Shown here: piece by piece, positions 24,450 through 30,677 of the stretch
Position numbering within the stretch: position 1 is the first letter of the stretch
Layout of the letters: the number at the start of each line of letters is the position of its first letter
Source of the DNA: Granulosicoccus sp047634635
GTDB lineage: Bacteria > Pseudomonadota > Gammaproteobacteria > Granulosicoccales > Granulosicoccaceae
Length of the DNA stretch: 30,677 nucleotides
Direction: 5' to 3'
Assembly (NCBI GenBank): GCA_047634635.1
Contig: JBLIIE010000050.1
Coordinates: 1-30,677 of the forward strand
The notes under the pieces: model-generated
What the model was told of the DNA's origin: nothing
The model's input: the letters and a program-made list of their open reading frames with translations, nothing else
Database searches by the model: none
Translations under genes and position numbers: made by a program

Positions 24450-27400
24450 ATGACTATTGCCAAGAACAGCATCGATAAGCCGATCATCACCTGGTTGTTT
24501 ATTCTGACGTGTCTGGTGGGTGGGATCTGGAGCTTCTTCTCTCTGGGGCGGTTGGAGGATCCTGCCTTTACGATCAAAACGGCCGTTGTGGTGACCCAGT
24601 ACCCTGGCGCCTCTGCCGAGCAGGTGGCGCGTGAGGTCTCTGAGCCTTTGGAGAGTGCCATCCAGAAGATCGCGGATGTTGACGAAATTGTGTCGATCAA
24701 CACGCCAGGACAATCATTGATCGAAGTAGAGATTAAGCCGCACGTACAGGGTGATCAGTTACCCGCGATCTGGACAAAGCTGCGTGCACGGATATCTGAT
24801 GCGGCATATGGTTTGCCAGAAAATGCCTCAACGCCGTTCGTCAACGACAGTTTTGGCGATGTGTTCGGGTTGTATTTTGCGGTCACCACGGATGGGTTCA
24901 ACGACAGCGAAATCCACCAGCTTGGCAAATCCCTGCGCCGGGAGCTCCTGGCGGTTCCCGGGATTGCGGATGTGGATCTATCCGGGTTACCTGAGGAGGC
25001 GATTTTTGTCGAGCCAAATCTTGCCCTGACGGCCAATCAAAATGTTCCGCCGCTGGCGATTGTCGATGCCATTGCGCGCTCTAACTCTGTCGTAGCTGCC
25101 GGAAAGATCGGCGATACCCAGATCCAGGCACCGATGGGCTCGAATAGCGTCAACGACATTTCCAGCCTATCGATCGGCGTGGGTGGGCAGGTGATCTCAC
25201 TGAACGACATTACCTCGGTCAGTCGCTCTCGAGTTGATGACCCATCACTTATGGTTCGTCACAACGGTGCTGAAGCATTCACGCTGGGTGTTGCAGGATC
25301 ACAGAGTGAGAACATCGTCGAGGTGGGAAAACGCGTCGAGGCCCGCTTGGCGACGCTGTCCGCAACGTTACCTGCAGGTGTACAGATCAACCCTATTTAT
25401 GAACAACACAAGGTAGTCGAAGAGGCCTCTAACGCCTTTCTGGTCAATATTGCCATGTCCGTGGGTATTGTTATAGTGGTGCTAGCACTGTTCATGGGTT
25501 GGCGAGCTGCTGTAGTAGTGGGCAGTACTTTACTGTTGACAGTGTTTGGTACGTTGCTGTTCATGAAACTGCTCTCCATCGAGATGGAGCGTATTTCACT
25601 TGGTGCTTTAATCATTGCAATGGGGATGTTGGTAGATAACGCCATCGTCGTAGCTGAAGGCATGCAGAGTGCCATGAAGCGTGGGAGTAGCTCACGTGAT
25701 GCGGCTGATGAAACGGCCTCCAAGACGCAAATACCGTTGCTCGGCGCTACCGTGATCGGCATCATGGCCTTTGCGGCAATTGGACTTAGCCCCGATGCAA
25801 CCGGGGAGTTTCTATTCTCACTCTTTGCCGTCATTGGCATCTCGTTGCTGTTGTCATGGTTATTGGCCATCAGCGTAACACCGCTATTTGGTCATTACTT
25901 CTTTAAGCAAGGCTCTGCTGGTGATAAGGATGCCTACTCAGGCAGCGTATTCCGCGCCTATGGGGTATTGCTGCGCCAGTCACTCAAAGTACGCTGGGTG
26001 ATTCTTCCAGCACTTGCCGTAATTACAATTGCCTCGTTTGCAGGTTTTACACAGGTTAAGCAGCAGTTCTTTCCGGACTCAAACACCCCGCTGTTTTTCG
26101 TCAACTACAAACTCCCCCAAGGTACCGATATCCATCGTACCGCTGCAGATCTTGAGATGATCGAACAGTGGTTGTTGGAACGCGATGATGTAAAGGCTGT
26201 CACGGCCTTTATCGGAGATGGTGCGTCGCGCTTCATGCTGACCTATCCCACACAGCGTCCAAATCCAAGCTATGGGCACTTGATTGTGCGCACCGATAGC
26301 ATCAATGATATTGCGCCGTTACAGCAAGAACTGGAAGACTTTGGTCAATCCCGACTGGTCGATGGGGAGTTTCGAACCAAGCGTTTGTTGTTTGGGCCGG
26401 GCGGGGGAGATCCGATTCAACTACGCCTGTCCGGACCAGATCCAGACGTGCTCAGATCAATTGGAGTGGAGGCGGCAGAGCGTATGCAAGCTTCATCAGA
26501 TGATTTTGTTGGTATGCGTACTGATTGGCGTGAACAGGAGCTGGTGGTTGTACCTGAGTACGCAACTCAGCGCGGACAAACAGCTGGAGTGACACGTGAC
26601 GCGGTGGCCGATACGCTGCGTTTTGCCACAGATGGAGTGCTTGCAGGCATCTATCGCGACGCCGAACGCCTAGTGCCAATCATTGTTCGCGCACCCCATT
26701 CGAGCGATGTTAATTTGATCGATCAGATGAGCTATTCGGATTCAGCGCAGACGCTGGTACCGTTAGGACAGGTGATCAATGGGTTCGGCTATGAGTTGCA
26801 GGACACGCTCTATCACCGACGGGATCGTGTCCCAACGCTGACGGTGTCAGCAGACATTTCACGCAATGCAACCGCGGCAGAGGTTCACACAGCAATTCGT
26901 GAGTCGGTAGAGGCTATGGCGTTACCAGTAGGTTACAGCATGGGCTGGGGCGGTGAGTACGAGGAATCGGGAGAGGCACAACAGTCATTGGCCAATCAGC
27001 TACCACTGGCGTTGCTGATCATGGTGTTGACTTCGATACTGCTGTTCAATGCACTTCGCCAACCCCTGATCATCTGGCTGCTGGTACCGATGTCGGTTAC
27101 CGGTGTGGTGATTGGTCTATTGGTCACCGGTTTGCCGTTCAGTTTTACAGCGCTCCTGGGGCTGTTGAGCTTGTCAGGCATGCTGATCAAGAACGGTATC
27201 GTCCTGGTGGAGGAGATTGATCTAGTGCGGGCGCAGGGTCTATCACTGATAGATGCAATCGTTGCCGCCTCAACCTCTCGCCTGCGACCAGTTGTACTGG
27301 CGGCTGCCACCACCATCCTGGGCATGATCCCGTTGCTGACGGATGCCTTCTTCGTGTCGATGGCAGTCACGATCATGGCAGGACTTGCGTTCGCCTCAAT

Positions 27401-27539
27401 TCTGACTTTGATTGCAGCACCGGTGTTGTATTACGTATTTTTTAAGCGTGATGAGCAGACGTCACTGTCGACACCCGATGTGAAACTCGACGCGCCAGAG
27501 TCCGGCAATACTGATATGTGTACAGACGCAGGATCATGA
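24450..27539 (+). CDS. RND-family efflux pump, inner-membrane transporter
   Basis: A 1029-residue RND transporter of the AcrB superfamily, with the normal duplicated layout: a single N-terminal helix, periplasmic porter domain, six helices, second helix and porter domain, and the last five helices. Visible motifs are GALIIAMGMLVDNAIVVAEG in helix 4, carrying the Asp of the proton relay region, and SLSGMLIKNGIVLVEEIDL in the second half. GGAG lies about 9 nt before the ATG. It exports small molecules using the proton gradient together with the upstream adaptor; no outer-membrane factor gene is present, so a TolC-like channel encoded elsewhere is needed. TetR control suggests inducible drug or metabolite efflux. 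Confidence 0.93.
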   Translation: MTIAKNSIDKPIITWLFILTCLVGGIWSFFSLGRLEDPAFTIKTAVVVTQYPGASAEQVAREVSEPLESAIQKIADVDEIVSINTPGQSLIEVEIKPHVQGDQLPAIWTKLRARISDAAYGLPENASTPFVNDSFGDVFGLYFAVTTDGFNDSEIHQLGKSLRRELLAVPGIADVDLSGLPEEAIFVEPNLALTANQNVPPLAIVDAIARSNSVVAAGKIGDTQIQAPMGSNSVNDISSLSIGVGGQVISLNDITSVSRSRVDDPSLMVRHNGAEAFTLGVAGSQSENIVEVGKRVEARLATLSATLPAGVQINPIYEQHKVVEEASNAFLVNIAMSVGIVIVVLALFMGWRAAVVVGSTLLLTVFGTLLFMKLLSIEMERISLGALIIAMGMLVDNAIVVAEGMQSAMKRGSSSRDAADETASKTQIPLLGATVIGIMAFAAIGLSPDATGEFLFSLFAVIGISLLLSWLLAISVTPLFGHYFFKQGSAGDKDAYSGSVFRAYGVLLRQSLKVRWVILPALAVITIASFAGFTQVKQQFFPDSNTPLFFVNYKLPQGTDIHRTAADLEMIEQWLLERDDVKAVTAFIGDGASRFMLTYPTQRPNPSYGHLIVRTDSINDIAPLQQELEDFGQSRLVDGEFRTKRLLFGPGGGDPIQLRLSGPDPDVLRSIGVEAAERMQASSDDFVGMRTDWREQELVVVPEYATQRGQTAGVTRDAVADTLRFATDGVLAGIYRDAERLVPIIVRAPHSSDVNLIDQMSYSDSAQTLVPLGQVINGFGYELQDTLYHRRDRVPTLTVSADISRNATAAEVHTAIRESVEAMALPVGYSMGWGGEYEESGEAQQSLANQLPLALLIMVLTSILLFNALRQPLIIWLLVPMSVTGVVIGLLVTGLPFSFTALLGLLSLSGMLIKNGIVLVEEIDLVRAQGLSLIDAIVAASTSRLRPVVLAAATTILGMIPLLTDAFFVSMAVTIMAGLAFASILTLIAAPVLYYVFFKRDEQTSLSTPDVKLDAPESGNTDMCTDAGS

Positions 27540-27559
27540 TGCAACAGGAGTCATAGACG

Positions 27560-27727
27560 ATGCGCAACTTGAAGGAATACACTGATCAACCGATTGTGAT
27601 CAGCACCACGGTTGATCATGTTCTGAATAGCATGAAAATCATGGCCGCCACCCAATTGCGATTTAACTTACTAGTAGCTGCTGTGTGTTTTTTGAGCGTG
27701 GGCACTATTTTTATCTTGGTGCTCTGA
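27560..27727 (+). CDS. Small membrane protein downstream of the RND pump
   Basis: A 55-residue frame beginning MRNLKEYTDQPIVISTTVD, with AGGAG 9 nt upstream and a start 20 nt after the pump stop. A C-terminal hydrophobic helix is clear (FNLLVAAVCFLSVGTIFILV). Size, topology and position recall small proteins that associate with RND pumps, such as AcrZ, but no sequence similarity is claimed. The last 9 codons overlap antisense sequence that resembles the IS66 tnpB fragment, so the original C-terminus may have been replaced by the insertion. Confidence 0.6.
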   Translation: MRNLKEYTDQPIVISTTVDHVLNSMKIMAATQLRFNLLVAAVCFLSVGTIFILVL

Positions 27728-27876
27728 CGATTGACGAATACGAATAGTGCTGGCTGAAACGGATCTAGGATTAGAGTCTGTTCTACAATCAGTGACAGGC
27801 CGTTGATCTATTTACGAAAGTCTACGCTGTGCACACATAAATAGACTCGTGGCACCGTCGGTGCGGGTCGCATCAT
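27700..27876 (-). pseudogene. IS66 TnpB, N-terminal fragment
   Basis: Starting at ATG 27876, which overlaps the tnpA stop as ATGA, the frame reads MMRPAPTVPRVYLCVHSVDF then RK, a TAG in place of the usual Ser, and INGLSLIVEQTLILDPFQPA, LFVFVNRQSTKIKI. This is the start of IS66 TnpB (VYL..PVDFRKSINGL...VEQ.L..DPF...LFVFVNR). It is broken by the stop and truncated near 27700 by the junction with the efflux locus. Confidence 0.8.
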
Positions 27877-28187
27877 GATGGCTCTAACTGATGAACCAGT
27901 CGGGCAATCCAATCTGCTTCTGGCAACACGCTAAGCTGGAGACTTGTATCGCAGTAGTGCAAACTGAGCGCGTGTGCGCTTAGGTTCGGTGTCAGCACTT
28001 CAGCAAAACACACTTCTTCATGGACAGTTCTAGTGGTGGCTCTCTTCAGTGAGCTGCGCCACTGATAAAGTGTTTGGGCGGAAATGTTCTGTACTTTGGC
28101 ATACTTGGATAGGGATTGGCCACTGCGTTCGGCATACGCAAGATGTTCGGACCAGTATTGCTGCTTTGCTGTGAGAGTTGATGTCAT
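27873..28187 (-). CDS. tnpA: IS66-family accessory protein TnpA
   Basis: A 104-residue helix-turn-helix protein, complete, of the IS66 TnpA (IS66 Orf1) type. KQQYWSEHLAYAERSGQSLS and YAKVQNISAQTLYQWRSSLK form the DNA-binding region. IS66 elements need TnpA, TnpB and the DDE transposase TnpC; here tnpB is broken and tnpC missing, so the element is inactive unless helped. It overlaps tnpB by 4 nt as in intact elements and lies 57 bp inside the IS66 end at 28245-28265. Confidence 0.88.
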   Translation of the reverse strand: MTSTLTAKQQYWSEHLAYAERSGQSLSKYAKVQNISAQTLYQWRSSLKRATTRTVHEEVCFAEVLTPNLSAHALSLHYCDTSLQLSVLPEADWIARLVHQLEPS

Positions 28188-28244
28188 GTGTGATCTCCTT
28201 TTTGGGAAATCAGATGATGATCATCCGTGTAGAGCCTGGCAAGA

Positions 28245-28265
28245 TGTAAATGGCACGACGCTTAC
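28245..28265. repeat. Terminal inverted repeat of the truncated IS66 element
   Basis: The reverse complement reads GTAAGCGTCGTGCCATTTAC followed by A. The GTAAGCG start is typical of IS66 ends. It marks the 5' end of the element; the opposite end is missing. Confidence 0.75.
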
Positions 28266-28280
28266 GTCATTTCACCCTTG

Positions 28281-28459
28281 ATGGCCGTCAGAGCTATCGT
28301 GGCTTTAAAACCAGGCTTATGCAATGTTCGCTTCCTTCTCATTGAGCTTCTCTCCAGAATAATGGAGGAAAGCGCACATGTCATCCTTGGGCTGTCCAAT
28401 GATTGGGATCCACTACTCTCTGGGAATGTATATGCCAATCCAAAAGCGCGGGTATTTGC
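28281..28459 (+). CDS. Unidentified reading frame interrupted by the group II intron (5' exon)
   Basis: The frame starts MAVRAIVALKPGLCNVRFLL and continues SAHVILGLSNDWDPLLSGNV then YANPKARVF up to the intron. If the intron is removed, the frame continues AAKLI and stops at TAG 30357-30359, giving about 64 residues. There is no clear ribosome binding site and the start is only 15 bp from the IS66 end, so the 5' part of a longer gene may be missing. I do not recognise the protein. Confidence 0.35.
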
Positions 28460-28720
28460 GTGTGCCGTAGCAATACGGAACGGGCTGGCTGGAGCCACCC
28501 GAGATGTATGAAAAGCCATGGACGTGATGGAGGAATCATGGCCCTCCGGAGTCTGCCTGCAGGGGCTGGCTTCAAACCGCCCCGAGCGGCATTGGCTGAA
28601 GACCGTTGTCGTGAGCGTCGAGGGAGAAGGCGTATCCATGTGGTACGTCAGGTATGGATCAAGAAGGCGAATACAAGTGAACCACCGTTTAGGCGTCGAT
28701 ACGCGTACAACGACATCAAA

Positions 28721-28744
28721 ACCGAGAGCGCAAATAGTCTCGGG
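28721..28744 (+). other. EBS1 hairpin of the group II intron
   Basis: CCGAGA and TCTCGG pair to expose GCGCAAATAG in the loop. GCAAATA is the exact complement of the 7 bases before the intron, which is how group II introns choose their 5' splice site and DNA target. Confidence 0.75.
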
Positions 28745-29017
28745 ACAAGCCTATAGGCAACCTGCTTACTGGATGGGCGGTGTCCGGCGTAGAGGTGGCG
28801 CGAGCTTGATCCGGGCGCGTCTATGGAACTGCGGGAACTCGAACTATGATGTTAAGGAAAGAGGCCAAGTGAATAAAAGCAAGGCTGCAAGTACCGATAC
28901 ATGGTTCGAGGACGGACCGACTCGTATTAGCGTTGAGGCTGCTGTAATGGCGGCGGAGCAAAGGGGTCGGGTTGTTCCAGTCGAAGCACCTGTCAACTCT
29001 CTAGGGAGAATGAGCAC

Positions 29018-30253
29018 GTGACTGAGACAAAACCATTTTGTATTCCTAAAGCGCTGGTGTGGGAGGCATGGCAGCGCGTAAAGGCCAACAAGGGAGCGGC
29101 TGGAATTGATGGTCAGACGATTGAGATGTTTGAGTCTGACTTGAGTAAGAATCTCCACCGGATTTGGAATCGTATGTCGTCGGGAAGCTACTTTCCTCCG
29201 GCGGTCAAGGCTGTACCGATTCGCAAGAAATCAGGTGGGGTGCGGATACTCGGAGTGCCGACGGTTGGTGATCGAATCGCCCAGACTGCCGTCACTCTCG
29301 TGCTTGAACCCATTCTGGAGCCCATCTTCCATGATGACTCCTACGGGTACCGGCGTGGTAAATCAGCACACGATGCACTCGCGGTAACGCGCAAGCGATG
29401 CTGGGAGCGTAACTGGGTGCTGGAGTACGACATTCGCGGCTTATTCGACAACATCAATCACGAGTTGCTCCTGAAAGCACTTCATCATCATTGTGATGAA
29501 CGTTGGATACTGCTTTTGGTGAAGCGCTGGCTAACGACCCCTATGCGAGGTGCAGGCGTTTGCGAGGATCAGAGAACAGTGGGAGCGTGGCAAGGCGGCC
29601 CACTTTCTCCGATGCTTGCGAATCTGTTTCTACACTACGCCATGGACCATTGGCTAGCGACTCATCATCCAAGTGTACCCTTCTGTCGTTATTCCGATGA
29701 TGGCATTTTACACTGCAGAACTGAAGCTGAAGCAATTCAAATGCGTGAGCATTTGAGTATCAGGCTTCAGGCCTGTGGTCTTGAAATGCATCCGGACAAA
29801 ACCCGGGTGGTGTATTGCAAGGATGCAAATCGTACTGGTACAGCTGAGAATATTCAGTTCGATTTTCTTGGTTATACATTCAGACCACGACCTGTGCGAA
29901 GTAGTACGGGAGTTGTATTTACAGGGTTCGGACCGGCTATGAGTCGGAACGCAGCCACGTCGATCAGGCAGACCATTCGTCGCTGGCGGCCGAGTCACTG
30001 GAGCGATGTTCCTCTCGAGGAACTGTCGCGCTGGTACTCACCGGCCATCCGTGGATGGATGAATTACTACTGCCGCTTCCAACGATCTAAGTTCAAGGTC
30101 ATAGCTGATCATCTGGATGATGCGCTAGTTCGATGGGCAATGAGGAAATACAAACGTCTTCGCGGACACAAGACGCGGGCAAATAAATGGCTCGCCGCCA
30201 AACGGCGGCAACAGCCATCACTTTTCCCGCACTGGTGCCTTGCGTTGGAGTAA
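29018..30253 (+). CDS. ltrA: Group II intron reverse transcriptase/maturase
   Basis: A 411-residue intron-encoded protein starting at GTG 29018, with AGGGAG about 9 nt upstream. Reverse transcriptase blocks are in order: KANKGAAGIDGQTIE near the N-terminus, RILGVPTVGDRIAQTAV, YGYRRGKSAHDAL, EYDIRGLFDNINHELL, QGGPLSPMLANLFLHYAMD and the active site FCRYSDDGILHC, with Ser in place of the common Ala of YADD. The maturase (X) domain follows (YSPAIRGWMNYYCRF, ALVRWAMRKYKRLRGHKTRA). The protein ends in LFPHWCLALE, and there is no HNH endonuclease domain. It assists splicing and copies the intron RNA into DNA; without the endonuclease it would prime at replication forks or nicks. Confidence 0.93.
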   Translation: MTETKPFCIPKALVWEAWQRVKANKGAAGIDGQTIEMFESDLSKNLHRIWNRMSSGSYFPPAVKAVPIRKKSGGVRILGVPTVGDRIAQTAVTLVLEPILEPIFHDDSYGYRRGKSAHDALAVTRKRCWERNWVLEYDIRGLFDNINHELLLKALHHHCDERWILLLVKRWLTTPMRGAGVCEDQRTVGAWQGGPLSPMLANLFLHYAMDHWLATHHPSVPFCRYSDDGILHCRTEAEAIQMREHLSIRLQACGLEMHPDKTRVVYCKDANRTGTAENIQFDFLGYTFRPRPVRSSTGVVFTGFGPAMSRNAATSIRQTIRRWRPSHWSDVPLEELSRWYSPAIRGWMNYYCRFQRSKFKVIADHLDDALVRWAMRKYKRLRGHKTRANKWLAAKRRQQPSLFPHWCLALE

Positions 30254-30269
30254 CTGGTTGGAATGATGG

Positions 30270-30303
30270 GAGCCCGGTGAGTCGAGAGGTTCACGCCGGG
30301 ATC
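30270..30303 (+). ncRNA. Group II intron domain V
   Basis: The 34-nt hairpin has the catalytic AGC triad at 30271-30273, lower stem CCCG/CGGG, a 2-nt bulge (GC), upper stem GTGAGTC/GGTTCAC with G-U pairs and a GAGA tetraloop. This is the canonical size and layout of domain V, the catalytic heart of the ribozyme. Confidence 0.88.
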
Positions 30304-30383
30304 TGAGAGCAGCTGGAGGTGCAATTCCTCCGGCTGACTCGACCGCTAAGCTGATTTAGATGGAATGCGATATGCGCTCGTGA

Positions 30384-30677
30384 CAGAGTTCACCAAGTGC
30401 ATTTTTTGAAAGGATCAATGGTCGACTATCCGAGTTAGTCGATAGCGCGTTTGCGCTTTTCATTTCAGGCTGTGGAGCCGAAGAGATTAGCGTGGTACCG
30501 GTCTTCGATTTAGCGGTCCATTTCCGATACCACGCCCCAACATCCGTGCTTTCGCACAGCCTAGCCAGTGTCGCACTGGAATCAGGTTTAATCTTGCACT
30601 CGTCGGCACTTTACGCCGATGCCTATCAGTGCCAGATTCTTTTTGTGCGCCCGTTGTCGTTCTCAGGTGATCGTCTG
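30384..30677 (+). CDS. Unidentified open frame running off the window end
   Basis: The frame is open for 98 codons from after a TGA at 30381 to the last base. It reads FFERINGRLSELVDSAFALF, SGCGAEEISVVPVFDLAVHF then HSLASVALESGLILHSSALY. No ATG is present; GTG 30492 is the only plausible start seen. A small hairpin with T-run (AGCGC-GTTT-GCGCT-TTT, 30444-30460) lies inside it, which argues against a gene. It could be a partial gene lacking its 5' end because of the intron or IS insertions. Confidence 0.3.

Larger units (their letters stand above)
28460..30343 (+). mobile_element. Group II intron with internal reverse transcriptase
   Basis: The intron begins with GTGTG at 28460 and ends with AC at 30342-30343. 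The 5' boundary is supported by IBS1 (TATTTGC, 28453-28459) matching EBS1 (GCAAATA, 28730-28736) over 7 of 7 bases. EBS1 sits in the loop of a hairpin closed by CCGAGA (28722-28727) and TCTCGG (28738-28743 region). Domain V is a 34-nt hairpin at 30270-30303. Domain VI follows, with stems CTGGAGG/CCTCCGG. Length is 1884 nt. It encodes its own maturase and may still be able to splice, as no RNA or protein defect is obvious. Confidence 0.85.

Noticed and set aside
28518..29021. 167-codon plus-strand ORF upstream of the intron maturase
   Set aside because: It lies entirely within the structured RNA part of the group II intron (domains I-IV), overlaps the maturase start and shows no protein family character.
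30444..30460. Intrinsic terminator AGCGC-GTTT-GCGCT-TTT
   Set aside because: The stem is only 5 bp and the T-run is short; there is no supported gene directly upstream for it to end.
1..30677. CRISPR array, tRNA, rRNA or known defence system
   Set aside because: No regularly spaced direct repeats or cloverleaf sequences were noticed, and the only reverse transcriptase is explained by the group II intron with its own domain V.

Overview
This window looks like an accessory, heavily rearranged stretch of a proteobacterial chromosome or large replicon, most likely gammaproteobacterial. The grounds are TRAP and sugar ABC transporters, an RND pump, TetR and LysR regulators, and remnants of IS21, IS66, ISKra4-like and Tn3-family elements. 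GC content is intermediate and reading frames alternate between intact and decayed. The taxonomic call is inference only. I found no tRNA, rRNA or CRISPR array and no recognisable defence system.

Layout. 1-5821: a carbohydrate module with two RbsC-type permeases (the first cut by the window edge), a double-domain RbsA-type ATPase, a fuconolactonase-like amidohydrolase, a D-threo-aldose/L-fucose dehydrogenase-like aldo/keto reductase and an L-idonate-5-dehydrogenase-like zinc enzyme. Together they suggest uptake, oxidation and lactone hydrolysis of an L-fucose-like aldose or sugar acid. 5822-6551: an IS21 istA remnant and unassigned DNA. 6552-7889: a LysR regulator divergent from a DUF4242 protein, with palindromes between them. 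8087-9474: a KfrA/TnpT-like coiled-coil protein, as in Tn4651-type Tn3 transposons, preceded by an inverted repeat shaped like a tyrosine-recombinase core site. 9640-14140: a complete TRAP transporter operon (dctP-dctQ-dctM) flanked by two inverted, decayed ISKra4-like transposase fragments. 14324-15523: a 1.2-kb insertion sequence with 23-bp imperfect ends and a frameshifted DDE transposase. 15688-18612: a second sugar ABC transporter. 18613-19473: IS66-like transposase debris. 19474-20340: an atypical shikimate-dehydrogenase-like protein. 20483-21925: a graveyard holding a tnpT fragment, a broken M16 peptidase and a broken Tn3 tnpA fragment.

21936-27727: an RND efflux module. It has two paralogous TetR genes, a short leader ORF coupled to one of them, a membrane fusion protein, an RND pump and a small membrane protein. 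Three copies of the palindrome CTGAA-N5-TTCAG lie immediately downstream of predicted -10 boxes. This is the clearest regulatory circuit in the window and points to autoregulated, shared repression of pump and regulators.

27700-30343: a truncated IS66 element with one recognisable end, followed by a group II intron. The intron boundaries are supported by a 7-nt EBS1-IBS1 match in a hairpin loop, a canonical 34-nt domain V and a reverse transcriptase/maturase with a YSDD active site. The intron interrupts a short unidentified reading frame. The window ends in an unidentified open frame.
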